A model generated the notes under the pieces. That model ran no database searches. It was not told where the DNA came from and saw nothing but the letters and a program-made list of their open reading frames with translations. Shown here piece by piece: positions 47,501 to 61,300 of a stretch of DNA of 64,000 bases. The translations under genes and the position numbers were made by a program. Origin of the DNA: Tetranychus cinnabarinus (Eukaryota; Arthropoda; Arachnida; Trombidiformes; Tetranychidae). The stretch is from assembly GCA_022266195.1 (NCBI GenBank), contig WHVY01000001.1, positions 3,534,001 to 3,598,000 of the forward strand, given 5' to 3'. The number at the start of each line of letters is the position of its first letter. Within the stretch, counting starts at the first letter, position 1.

Positions 47501-48350
47501 GAATGGAATAAATGAAAATGATTGTATCCTGAACAATATTGTAGCCCAAACCTCTTAATTCAGTTTAACGCTTAATGCTTATGAAAATATGAACAACTTT
47601 AGATTCAAAGTTTGCTTCGATTTGGGCGAATAAGCAAAGTTATTCAACAAGTTTCCCTTTCTTCATGCGAAGGACTTATCCATCACAATGTACAAAAGCT
47701 CAAAACAAGCGACACATAAGTTGAGAAAACTGCTCTATCAATATCGACTATTGACCCTGTAATGTTCCCCATGTAATTATTTTCACTATTGGAGTCACAA
47801 GAATATAGGTTTTCACCATTAAATGCTTATTTCAACAACTTTCGATGATTTGCTCCTAATAAAGATTTCCTTTTCCATTTGATAACATTTTTACATTTCA
47901 AGCGAAACTTGGTGTGAAAAAATGTAAAAATTTGTTTTTTTCGTGTTATTTTTTTCCCCTGAACTGAATTGTATATTCACTTGGCAAAAATAAAGATAAT
48001 AGTGAGAAGTTATTTTCTGTCAATGTGAAGATGTTTATTGTGTGAAGTAAAAGGGAATTGAATTAACAAGTAAAAAGTGGTTGAATATTAACGATTGTTA
48101 CTTTGCATAACAGAAGAAAGTTGAAGTTAAAAGCAAGTAAAGGCCAAAGACGGTTGAAGTAAAATGTCGATTGAATCATTGTTACTGTTGACATGATGAT
48201 GGTAATGATGATGATGAGGCCCTGTTGATAGGAAATCATTGAGTGAACAATTGATGAATTGAAATGAAAGTGGATGGTCAACTTAAAGAAGAAGAAGAAG
48301 AAGAAGAAAAGTATTTTGGCCAAAAAGATTAAGAATTAAGTTAGCCGTAA
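41511..48350. other. gene desert, left part
   Basis: AT-rich DNA with ATT/CAT triplet runs (43515-43562, 43790-43810). Frames at 43386-44058 are Ile/Lys-rich or derive from triplet runs and are unsupported. A GAAGAA run at 48287-48308 explains the Phe-rich minus frame there. No RNA gene recognised. Confidence 0.5.
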
Positions 48351-48518
48351 CCAATCTCTTCGGTAAACAAGTTAAATGAATATGGTGGATACAATAAGAC
48401 CCCTGGCGAAGAGGTCACTAAGAGCGATACCCTTAAGGCCGCACACAAACTCACCGTTTATTCATCGAGGGTCAGTCTTGGACACTCAAACCTTCATCAT
48501 CATCATTTAAAGTGTTGA
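48351..48518 (+). other. GC-rich, coding-like island of unknown nature
   Basis: About 48398-48482 is near 50 percent GC by eye, in DNA of roughly 30 percent. One + frame is open for 55 codons (48351-48518) and reads with coding-like composition (for example EYGGYNKTPGEEVTKSDTLK). There is no start codon and no clear splice pair. On the minus strand a good donor-like GTGAGT lies at about 48456-48451. It could be an exon remnant, a repeat fragment or a structured RNA. I do not recognise it as a tRNA, 5S rRNA or spliceosomal snRNA. Confidence 0.35.
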
Positions 48519-51500
48519 CCAACTAAGTTGATCATTGATTGTTTTTCGAGAGTTTTTTTTTCTTCTATTCTCAACAAAAAGATGATCACGATGAAGATGA
48601 TAGTGATGAGGGATGATGGAAGATGATGAGAGATGCTGATCAAGTTTAAAGGTGAGAAGATGCATGTTTTTGCATGTTTAAGACTTGCTGCAGGGTCAGT
48701 TGTAGCATAATGAAATGAGCATGACCAGCAACAAGGTAACAAGACAAAAGCCAAGAAAAGGTTTACCCTTTGGCATTTGCCTATTATTAAAGGCTAATCA
48801 ATTGTTTAACCAATTTAAGGTTGACACAAAAATGAAGGCTTCAAAAGTAAAAACTGATCTGCAATTTGATTCATCATGTGTTCAGAAAAAAGATTTGTTT
48901 GTTTACTCTGTTTTTCAGTCTAACATTGTTTACACTTTGATTTATCCTTTCATCATTCATAACCATCCATTATCATGCCGCTGTTTCATCAAGGTGAACC
49001 TTTTCAAGGTAATTTTGTCGCTTTATTGACTCAGGTTCAGCTTTTCATTTTGAGTATTTTATCCTCTTTTAGACTGTTGGAATCCATTGGAAATTATCTC
49101 AAACCATGAAAATTTTAAACTTTTAATGAACTTTCAACTTCTTCCAGGATTGTCAACATTGTTAATTAACCTTTTACCACTTGAACTGTGACTTTTGCTT
49201 GACTCAGGCTTTCAATCTTGAGCTTGATTTTGAGTTGATTTTTGAATCTTGAGCCAAACCTGTGACTGTTATTTTTATGTGTTGGCGTCTTTCATTCAAA
49301 TTAGTTTCCGTTTTTTTTGCCATTCCCTTTGGACTTAAAAAGGTCAGAGTTGACTTCCGATTGTGACTATGATTCTAATAATATAAGTATGTTATAAAAA
49401 AAGGTAATCATAAAGTGAAAGCTTTAATCATGTGAATAATGGAGTCACCTCACCTTGGTTTTACCTTTATTTAACCTAACCTTTTCCATTGAGGGTTATA
49501 AAGTATTACAGTGCTTTATTGACTTGCTTATTTACTAATTGTGAATATCGAGAGAGACTAAATATTAAAAGTGAATTAAATCTTGCGATTAACCTTTGCA
49601 TTATGATACACGAGATGTAAGCCATTGTCAATGGTTAATACAATAGGCTGTTCCTTGTTTAACTTCAATTATGATGTTTCCTCTTATTTCACCTAAATTG
49701 AGATCTAAAGAGATGTTTGTTATTCAACGACCAATGTTTATTTCAAACGATATCAAATCATTTCCAACCGAATCAACTCCCAAATAAAATGCCTTCACAC
49801 TTTTCACCTCGCTCAAGAAAGACAGAAAAAATTGCGACAAAATGCGCTTTTGAAAACAGATCACTAAATGAGTGAAAATCAGCCAAGCCGGTTAAACAAT
49901 CTAGATAATAATTTACAGAGCAATCAATTTTAGATGATTTCCAGATTAAGCTCCAAACAATATAATTTCATGCTATTCTGCATTATTTTGCTGTGAAAAT
50001 CCAATGGAATGATATAAATCTAGAAATGACTTTTCAATCCGAAAACCGATTCTTTCAATTTCAAAACTAGACTCTAGAAACATTTTCAATCAATCCTGAA
50101 AATCATTTCAATTGAAACTTATTTCAATGTAAATTGTTAATTTTGAAAGTCAGGTTAATCGGACTCAAACAAAATGGCTTTTATTGATAAATCAAAGTGA
50201 ACCAGTTTCAACGCGCGTCTACCTTTTGAGCCATTTGTTTGATAACAAAACACTGACGAGTCACGTAACAAGGTGCATTCATGTCAATCATGTGCTCGTT
50301 AAACTGATGATGAGCACCAAAAAACATGGTAAACATGATCATCTGTAAATAAGATGGCAGAATAAAAATTTCAATAGGAATTAGTTGAATACAAAAAACA
50401 TTGTTTACAGTTTACAATTTCATGGTTAACTTTAATTTTGTTTTGTTCATTCATTGAACATTGTTCATCTTATAATATATTTGCCATGTTTGATGAGTCA
50501 ATTCTTAAGGTAAACTGTCAATAGGGAATGATAATAATAATGATAAATAATAATAGCAAGTCAAGTAGATTAAAAGATTTAAAATGAAAAGATCAATATT
50601 TACAATTGAATAATACAGTTAAAATAGACATGAACCAAGTAAGATTATCTTGGTGTTAAGTGTTGATCATCAAAGTAAACCTTGATTCCTTAATCATCAC
50701 CATCAACTTAAATGATCAAGTCAACAATTTACACTTGACCTTAGATTACCTTAAATTATCTTAAATTACCTTTCACAGGTTTTGTTTTGTTCAGTGTTTA
50801 GTTGCCTTTAATCAACCTTTATCCAGAGTCCATCACCTTCACATTAACATAACCAAAATTACATATTCATTTTGGGACAATTAAGCTTGCCTTTTCAGTG
50901 ATGATTAGTAATGCATGATAACAATCAACAATCTCTGTTGTAATTGAAATAAAGCCTTGATTGTTACTCTGTTATTGTCTTAATTTAAATGGTCAACAAA
51001 ACAATGGTTATAAACAACAATTAAACGGATCCAAAAACCGTGAACAATATGAAAAACAAGGTTACAAGATGTTGATTCAATGTTAATCCAAGAAGGTTGA
51101 TTGAAGCAAATGAATTCAATGTTTTAATTAAAATTACCTTTCAATTCTGACATACAGCTAAATCTATTGAACATTAGCATAACAATTTAATAGCTAGTTT
51201 TAATTTGCATTTTGTTATTTAAGTCGTTTTCCAGTAAATTTGATGAACAATTTTGTTCAACCTTTTCCTTTACCTGTTAAGCTTCTTACTTGTTAATCAG
51301 TTTTAATCATTTCGCGGAAAGCAAATTAACCATTTTCAATTTGAACCAGAATCCATTGAAGAAGGTAAAGTTGAAACCTTTTATCACAAAACTGGTTAAT
51401 TTGGTTGTTAAGGTTAGTGATTAGACTTGTCAATGATTTGTATTTTTGCTGGTAACAAGACACACAAAAAAAGGGTGAAAATGAGGATGAAAGTTGTCAC

Positions 51501-54500
51501 AAAAGTGAGGTTAAAGGTGATGATAAAGGGCTGGTGATGATGATGGTAATGATGAAGATAGAGATGAAAATAGCATTTTCATCCTAAAATAGCTTTCTTT
51601 ATCCTTTATTTACTAGATACTATTGAGATAACGTTGACAAGAAGGAGTTGACCGGTTCATGTTGTTATTGATATTAACTATGATTTGGGTTGCACTTGGC
51701 TTCATATTTTTTTTCATATTATTTTGGCTTACAATTTTTTCTCATTTGTTATAAGTCTCATCATTTTACTGACCCTTGGCTGACCAAAAATTTAATATGT
51801 AAAGAGGCATGAGAGACTGACCTTTTATCAACCTTTGAAGGTTCAGTTGAAGTCCGTTTTTTAACAACGGAAGGTCAAGCTTTTTGAGCTTTCTTTACTT
51901 TTTTTTTGCTACTCTTGTCGCCAATCTTGTTGTTGCTCTTGTGTTGGCTATCAATTGTGGTTTGTTTGCTGTTGATTCAATGTTGACAAAACTACAAACA
52001 TATGTCAACATTTGGAATCCGTTATTTTGAAACATTTTTTTAACCCAAATATCCTATTATACTTATATTGTCCAGTTTCTTTCCATTTTTTAATACAATT
52101 AATTTCCTCTTCTATTGACCATCAATACTTGACTGATAGTTGCTACTAATGATCAATCCTTTACTCCGTTTTTTTGTTGTAGTCACTTCTTTGCTCAAGA
52201 TTCTCATATCCATCATTGATATCTCTTAGGCCATCTTATTGTTGAATTTATTTATTTTCAATTTTAATCATTTATAATCATTTTTGACCTTTTTTGTCAA
52301 CTTTGATCATTTCTCATCTTTGTAAAACGCGCTCATTTCAATTTGCTCAAAATCAATTTCCTTTTCCCCTTTTAAGCTTTCATATCTTTTGACGAGCTAT
52401 TGTCTTCTGAAAAGGGTTCAATTTTTAACTTCAATGTTTGTTTTAATAAAATGTGATTAATTGTGATTATGCTGTGTTTAAGAAGTCAATTTATAACTTT
52501 TTGTGTTCCTTTTAGCTTTTTTTGCTTGTGATTATCTGTAAAGAGCTGAACCGATTTGAATTTGCGGTTTTGTCACACTGGATTAGAGTTTTCTTTGAAG
52601 GCAAACATTTCTGAGTCAATTGCTTGATCCATGGATTTATCGAAGGATAATAACAATAAACTTGGATTGGCTTTTAAATTGGTTTCTCAAGTTGAATACT
52701 CGACTGGTTAAGCCATCATTTGGTTTGATATGATTAAGGAATTCAAAAAAAAGATCAAGGCTTAATTATTTCATCAAGCTTTCTTTCTCTTTTTTTCCTC
52801 TTCTTCTGACCAATTTAACCTTATAACATTGCCTTGGTTGGTAATGTTGACATTTAAATTACTCTGGATTCTTGGATATATTTAACCATTTCGAGTGGTA
52901 ATAAACGTTTGATGAAGATGATTAGCTGGTTTAATTGTTATTACCATAGATGATGGCGATTTGATTTCCGCATGAATCAAATTAAAAAGGTTGACACTGA
53001 ACCCTTAAGCCATATGCTATAATAATGATAATCATAAAGAAATGACCAAAGGTAAAAAGAAGTGAAAGGCAAAGAAAAGCCATAAACAGAATTGCGTGTT
53101 TCATTGAAAAAACATCAATTCTGTTAGCTGGTAATATATATTACCTCAGTTTTCTTGTTGTCATGATTGTGCCTTCATTTTACCTCCAAAAAACTGCAAA
53201 CACAGGAATAAAAAGAGAAACGTTTAAGGAAAAAGAAGTTTGAAGATGAAGCCATTATTCTGCGGTGAACCGCAAAAAGAACCCTTTACACCTTAAGAAA
53301 AGGTATTCAACATAACTTGGTTTAAAACTTGAAAGTCTTTCTTTCCGTCTTCTTCTTTTCACATTGTCCAATAGGTAAGAATCTCTTTTTTCTTACCTTG
53401 ATACTAATGTTACCATTTAACCTTCATTTTCACCTTTTTTTATTTTAATAGCAGTTTTACATTTATTATTATTGAAAAGCCATTTACGAATCATTTTGGT
53501 TGATTTCAGCTTTAACTTTTTGCTCTCCTTTGGGATTCTTAGGCTCTTATGATGAAAGGTAATCAAGGTTATTATGCTTACCTTTGCAAAGCCAAAAGTG
53601 AAATCAATCATCTTCATTTTGGACTCAAATTGGTTTATTGATCTGTAATCTAATTGACCAGTCTATTGGAAACACAATATTCAAATTGTCAACAATTAAA
53701 GGTGAATATAACAAACTGACCAACAACTCATTGTTTACCCTTTTTTACCTTGGATTCAGCAGGCCAAGAAAAAAAAGATAATATATTAACACAAGTCATT
53801 TTCACCAATTCCTTTGAGCTTCAGAGCATTTATAAATAAAATGTATTTCTTTTACAGATACAGATATGACTTGAGGAATCAAAATAATTGCTGAACGAAA
53901 AGGTCAGTTAAGGGGCGTTACAAGCCAGTCCCATGAACACAAAGTATCTATGGCTTTTGCTGTTCTTTGCTTGGTTTCATCATTATCATCATCATCATCA
54001 TCAACAGCAACAACATCTCTCTTACCTTACGTTGCTTCTTCTTGAAATCTGTCTTTGTACTTTTTCTTTTTCCTTACCACGTTGACTGGTTTCTTTCAAA
54101 AAATCTTCCAATTCAGGCAAGATTAACCCTGAGGCCAATTTAAGAGTTTACCTCAGTATCTAAAGATACTCAATTGATAGTTCAAGACACTCCCAGAAAT
54201 CATCTTTCTCCTTCTCATCATCATTCACAAAAAAAACAAAATGAAACAACGATGATGTATATTTGAGATAACGAATGTATATTACATTGTGTTTCTCACC
54301 ATAAACACATCGAACTTTCATCCCTCTCTCAATCCTCATCCTAATCAAGATCCACTTTTTATCAGCTTCATCATCATCTTTATCATCATCATTTTTCTAT
54401 ATTCTTTCATCATCTAACTCCTCCTTTACTCCCCCTACACTTAACTTGATTGTTTTTACAACCTATCATTAGTTTCAATTTTTTGATATCGATACACATT

Positions 54501-55114
54501 CATCAATTTTACAAATGTTACATAGAAACCTTGAAGAAAGCCATAAAATGATGAAAATGATCGTTGAGCAGTTGATTTTAAGGTATGGCACAAATGATAA
54601 TCTGATCAATTGAATCGTTTAAATTCAATTTTTCTTCTCCATTCCAACTCTGTGTATAGAAATGTGAAATTTTTCCTCTACTTTTTCAACCTGAAAATTA
54701 ATATAAAAAAATGATAATAATAATGATGATGACCTGATTCCAATATAAAAATTTGAATTTCATTATCCTCAAAAAACAATTATTATTAATATCTAATATT
54801 TTTTATTTTAATCTCATAATCTAAGCGACTAATTCATGTAATGTATATAAAATTATAGAATCATCATTACTGGTTGACCCTTTACATTCAATTGTTAATT
54901 AATTAATTAACGGAAAAGTGAGGTAGAAAAAATTGCGTTAAAACAATTTAATAAACAGTTTTAGAGTTGATTTTCCTCTAAATTTGATTTCCTTGAAAAA
55001 TTTTGAACATTTGATGATTACAATTTATGATTAACTTATTTCTGTTTCTCTCTTTTCAGATTTGATTGTAAAAATATCATCACAATTTATTCGGATGATG
55101 ATTAATTCACTTTA
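48519..55114. other. gene desert, middle part
   Basis: No supported gene. The frame at 48715-49029 starts with ATG but has mixed, unconvincing composition. Triplet runs of CAT/ATC (53982-54003, 54366-54395) and GAT (51530-51560) occur. An ATTAATTAATTAA run lies at 54896-54910. Nothing else is explained. Confidence 0.45.
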
Positions 55115-55381
55115 ATGTTGAAACCTGTTACATCAAACAATACACAACAAATTTGGGAACAATTGAAGGTATACAAAGCAATGAGCAAATTGAAACCTGT
55201 TTAGTTTGCCTATTTTACAATAGTTAATATCAAATTACAATTTTTTGCTTTGTTTCAGGTAACATTTCATTTGAAGGAAGCAACAGTTTCAGTGGACAGA
55301 ACAGGACAAATCAACACTCAATTTATCACCAGCATTGAAAGTGTGTTGAATTGTCAACACGGGAAAAAAGCAAAACAATGA
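55115..55381 (+). CDS. possible small two-exon gene, 58 residues
   Basis: Coding exons 55115-55168 and 55259-55381 flank a 90-bp intron (AAG|GTATAC donor, TTTCAG acceptor) in phase 0. The product reads MLKPVTSNNTQQIWEQLK, then VTFHLKEATVSVDRTGQI, and ends in a Cys/His/Lys-rich tail. A further CTCTTTTCAG acceptor at about 55050-55059 would begin the 5' UTR part of the first exon. The balanced composition and host-sized intron favour a real gene, but no family is recognised and a chance match cannot be excluded. It could instead be the start of a longer alternative transcript. Confidence 0.4.
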
Positions 55382-58300
55382 TGATTATCAAACTGTGTGT
55401 TTCTTCGAGTGATGAAAGTGAAAAGAAAAAGGATGAAAAGTTAATTTATAGTTAAATTAATTGCATCTGTTTTGATTTTCTCTTTTTCTTGATTCACTCT
55501 CTGTTGATATGCTCAATTCTGATGATTATAACTTGATTAACCTGACTGATTAAGAGTTATAGTTTTCTTTTTGTTTTTGCTAATTTGATTTAGGGAAACC
55601 AGTTGATCACACCTTTTTTACACTTACTTTTTTTTCACAATGATCAAGAATCGTTTCAAGTTATAATAACTTTACTCAAGTGTTGATCATCTTTGATTAC
55701 AATTTTGATTGACAATAAATTATTGCGTTGATCGGGTTCTTTAACAGTGTATCAACAGAGTTGATGATGATGATGAACATTGAATGAATAGCATTTAAAC
55801 ACCACCAAGTGCGATAATCAATTTGATTTTATTAGAGTAACATTTATCAACTAATTAGTGGCTGTGAGTGTTTGTGTTGATGATAATAACAAAATGCTTA
55901 GGAAGCTTGCCGATTGTAAATAGCTAATATTTAAGGCAGCCTTTAGAAAGCTTGATTTTAGTGGTGATAATGATGATGATGAACACTCAACCTCATGCAG
56001 AGTTTCAACTTTCCTTGTGAGTTATTATCGTGTATTTAGTTGTGTGTGTATATAAATAATATTTATGTATTAAGTTAAACGACTCACGATTGAAAAAATA
56101 TATCATGTTATCAAGCAAAGTCACGATTATAGCTTCTTGTCTTTAATCCTTATATTGTTGTTACCAATTATTACCTTTTTTTATTAATAAATATCACGAT
56201 CAGTTTCAACACAACATTATGATCAATGATAATATTCATCAACATCAACATCATCTCAGGTTAGCATAGAGATGAACAGAAAAATTGCTTCAATTTTCAG
56301 TTTCTCTGCTTCGTGATATTATTTAAACAAGCATTGAGTAGACTATCGTGATTCAAGCTACCGTCTTTTAGCTGCCAGTTTTGCGCCCGTTTTTCGCTTG
56401 CTATTAATTTGTCGACACTTGCTGGTTCTTCCAATTCAATTAACTTGACTAGTTGCTTCCATTAACCACTCCAATTTGTCTAATTAACTTGTTAACAAGC
56501 CATCATCCAGTCAAGACAGGGGACAATGCAGGGTGACAATCATTCTCAGAAGTAATAAACGTTTAATCTTTTCACTGTAACTTTTCTGTAGGTGGATATT
56601 CCTGTTGATGATATGCGATGGTTGATGTTCATCTTAAATTGTAAAAAGTGACGATAAAGCCAAGCCCAAAATAATACATCGAGTTAGCTGAGTATCAATG
56701 GTTGAATATCTTGATTGCTGTTGATTTGTATCTTCCAGAGAGAAACTGAAAAAAAAGAAAAGAATCAAATCAAAACTTTGCTATCATTTTAATCATTACA
56801 TTGATTGGGTTGGGAATTTTGTTATTAACATTACTGATTGACTTGTTTCATTGTTTAGAAGAGGCAATTGCATGAAAAATTTCATTTTTTTAATAACTAT
56901 CTGTGTAAAAATTTTCAAGCTCTCATATTTACATAGAAATTATTATTTTAGAATTTTCATTTTGTGATAACTAATAATTTATTATCATAAGATTCAATGT
57001 GTCAAACTGATGATGATGATGCTGAATGTAATGGCGGATGATCAACAATCTACAAATTAAAAAAAAAGCTAATTACAGGTCAAAAATTTTGCGATAAATC
57101 ACTTTCCATGTAATGGTATAAACATTTATCTCTCAAAAAAAAAGTTTATCGGACTAAATTATAGCTTAAGCAATCTGAATATCATCATATTCTAACGATT
57201 AGTTATCAAGCTCTTCATCATCATCATCATCTTTCTTCTAACTCCTCATCTTATTTGCATTTCAACCTCATTTCAGGTAAGAGTAAAGTGCCTCAAGGAC
57301 ATTTGATGACTTAGAGGACTTTGTATCTTTATATTATTATATTATGAGAATTTCTCATTGAAACAAAAACAAAATCATCCTATGGTTAGTAAGGGTATTA
57401 CCAAAAATAATAACCATGTTATTTCAGGTAAAGGGCCAAACCTTATTTGATACAAATAAAATACATCAACAGAATAAAATATGGATAAAGAGGCAACAAA
57501 AAAGGGAATTATAAAAATAATAATGAAGAAGCTGGTAAGGAATTAGAGAGAGATGAGATTGATGAAAAACACTGAACAAAAAAGATAGAATGCGAATTTA
57601 TCAGAGAAAAAACTAGTAAAGTAAATGTAAGTAAAAAATTGAACTCACCAATGTTGACCATAATCTTTGAGTTTACCAGATTCCAGTGCATTTTGATCAA
57701 CTTGAACCTTTTTTCAACCGTTTTTGGTTTCTTCTCACTTCTAATAAACTATTTGTTAACCCGTTAATCATCAAATTACAATTTAACCAGAAATGTAAAG
57801 ATAAAGTTGCCTAGCAACAAATTATTTCACACACTTTTTGTTTAACTTATTGTTTTACCACAAAACAATGGCGACATAAGATTCATTGTGTCTCCATTTG
57901 TCGTCATTTTATTTTACTCTTTGATTTTGTTCCAATTTTGTTTTGATTTCTTTGTTAGTTTTTTAGCATTTAAGTCCATTTGGCCATTAAATCCTGCTTG
58001 ATTCAGTTGTCATCTATTTTGGAACTTTTATTTCTTGTGCAATTTTCCGTTCTACATGCATTTTTATTTTGTGAGATAATTGAAACGCAACCTTTTCTTT
58101 GTTGGTTTTTCTTTCTTCAAGAATATCATAGTGCCTGACAAAATATACACTTCACATGTTTGCTTTATCTTACTCTTTGATTGTTGGGATAATCAATCCT
58201 CTTCTGACCTGAAAGGTTCATTGGTAATTGAATCTCATCATGGTTTTCCATCAATAAGCTTGATCATTGATTATTTGTCCTAAAAGTGGTAAAAGTTAAA

Positions 58301-61300
58301 CTACAAGAGTAATCTGTTTTGTCAATGATTTATTACCATGAAAGTTCAATCTGTAATGTGAATGTGGCTAATTTATTAACAGAATGGTACAAATAATTTC
58401 ACTCCAGAAGAAAGTTGTTTCATTTATTTTCTTCATTATTGTTAGTTAATCTTAATTATTAATGTAACAATCATTCAAATGGCCGAAACACAAAAGATTT
58501 ATCTATCAATCAAGGTGTATGTTTTATTTGCTGTTATTCATGCTTTTATCATGTTAAAATGAATCCATCAACTTATGAACAGGATAAAAAAACTTGCATG
58601 GCTATTGAGTCAGCAACATTTTATAACAGCATGAACAACAACTAAACTGACAGATAAAAGTCAGGGCAAAAAATGGATCCTTTTTAATGGCTTAAATGAT
58701 TGTTTCATTTCAATTATCATTATGAACAATCATCAGGGATAACAACATAACTCTCATCATTATGATGGATTCATGATTGACTGATCTGCAACAATCTCAT
58801 TTGTTTATTTCCAATAAACATTTGGGCCTCAATCAGGCAAGTTTACAAGCTAAATAATTAAACATTATTATTGTGAATAGTAATGATAATAATTTGTTTC
58901 ATGATTATTGCTCATTATTATTGATTTTTATTGTAAATCATTTCCTTTTACAGCGAATACCTTTTGATTTTTCATTCAAACCATTCCAATAGTCTAATTA
59001 ATGATCAGACCAACTGATCATTACTTCATTTTGATTGGTATTATGATTTTGATATTTCACATATTTGTTAATACTTTGAATGATAGGAAAGCATTGAACA
59101 ATCAAGGTGTGTTCAGGGAATCTAATATTTCATAGATAATCTCGAGAAAAGTTGAGGAATGAGATGAATGCTTTGCTAATATTTGAAATCTGATTTACCA
59201 ATCTGAGTAAACAAATGAATGAATAAATGAAATGCAATAAAAGCAAAAATAATAAAAAAAATATGAATGAAAAATATTTCAAGGAGTGTCTTGGAACTGA
59301 AATAAAATCTGATTTCACTTGATTCAATTTGCCTTAAGGTTTAATTGAACAATCAGTAATCATTTTCATAGATTAAATAATTGACATTAAGGTAAAAACA
59401 AAATGGTTAATTGTAGTTGCTGATGATTAATACAATTTCATTGTTATACTGTTCACTGAATTTATCATTACTTAAATGAGTATCAATATCGATACGTGGG
59501 TGATGATGATGATGTCGATTTAATATTTATTTGTGCAAAAACAAAAGGTAAATCAAAATCAAAATTTCTAATAAATTTTTTTCTTTTTTTCCTTTCAGGT
59601 TTAATTACAATCAAGATGCTTATTCAATGTATGGCTTCCAGGTTCATGGTAATTGCGTTTCATGGTGATATCACAATTCAAATATATTCAAACATGATGA
59701 AGTCACAAATGAATAGTCAATTTGATGGCAAATCACGTACCAGACGACTAACCATTGAACATCAATAATCATCGGACTCAAGCAATTGGAAACTTAATCA
59801 TACTGGAATCGCTGCTCGAATTGGAAGCGAAAAGCTAAAAGTCGATGATATAAATTCAAATGATCATCTTTTTGGCTTCGGTTTCAAGTGGATCAACCTT
59901 TTACTCTCAATCATATATTCCATGGATCAATATCCGTTCATTTTGCATAACAAGTATTGTCAAGTTTCTAGTAAACTAACTTCCGTCGGTTAAGTAACAA
60001 AAAAAGGTTAACAAGGAGTCGATTGATTTTCGAATTTGGTATCGAGAAATGTCCAAAAATGCAAAGATATTGAAAGATTTCAAAGTAAAAGTTATGATAA
60101 TATTGATCAAATTAAAAGGATAACAACGCAACAGGAGACTTTCCGTTTTCATTATTAGTACCTGTACTATTAACTTCCGCAGTGTTAACCGTTTCATAAT
60201 ATGGACTTTTTGCGTATTACTTTTAAATTTCCGTCATTTTTACTCTTTTTTTGCCAACTATTACTTTCTATATCATTTCATGTAAAATACACTTATTGTT
60301 ATCATTATTACGTGCTGATAACTTGCTTGTGTTGGTGTTTAAAGGTATATACGCATAAAAAAACTGTTATTGTTATTGAAAGTGAAGTTAATTAGTCTAT
60401 GAGTCTTAAAACCTAACCCTAGGTTAACCCATATCAGAAGCTGTATTTAACCCAACCTTTCCTCTGATTAAGCACACCTAATAACTTTCACTTAACCAAT
60501 TATTTGGTTTATAATGAGCTTACCAATGTAACCGGAAATTTTTAGTTTCCTACTTCTGTAAACTGTGATTTACTAATCTTAATAATAAACTCAATTTGAT
60601 TAAAAATGAGGTTTTACTCTTGCTGTTAACCAAATTGAATGCGAATGAATCTGATCAAAATGAAATGTTGATGCATATTTTTTGTTGACCAATAATTACA
60701 GTATTTTTTTACCATTTCAAGATTATCCTTTTTGCTTTCCTTATTGGTTATTAATAACAACGATAACATTTAACAAAATGTTGACCACAAATAGCCGCAA
60801 GCTTTTGTTAACTGTAACTACAAATTAAAAATCTGTGGTGAGTCAGTGAAAAAAGAGGAAAAAAAGAAACGAAACAGCTCAAAGTTAATTTGAATTTTGG
60901 GTAACAAACAAAACTACAACATTGATTACATGTTTACAACCTTTAATTCAACTAATATACATGACGATTACAACCAACAATTAACTGGTCACATTGAAAG
61001 ACAAGGGTCAAATTTAACAACAAGTAAACCCACAGTTAAACCAATATTGTACCCGTGTAATGACAGAAAGGCGCAAAGGCATGTTGAACGCAAAAAAAAC
61101 GCTCATCTACAGATATCCAGAGTAAATGTTGATAATTTAATTGTAAAGAGCAGGTAATGGTAATCATCTAAGAAACTAATTATCCTTGATAGTTGAAACA
61201 AATGGAAATAGGTTTCTTTTGCTTTACCTGTTGAACCTTAAACTGTAATGAAAGTGTAAATGCACAATATAGGATGATGATTGAATCAAAAAGATGATAA

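Noticed and set aside
48360..48482. tRNA, 5S rRNA or spliceosomal snRNA in the GC-rich island.
   Set aside because: No cloverleaf with a TTC-loop motif, no 5S box C, and no U1-U12 signature sequence seen.
1324..59991. A shared 13-mer TTCCGTCGGTTAA near 1326 and 59980.
   Set aside because: Flanking sequence does not match, so it does not show a repeat family.
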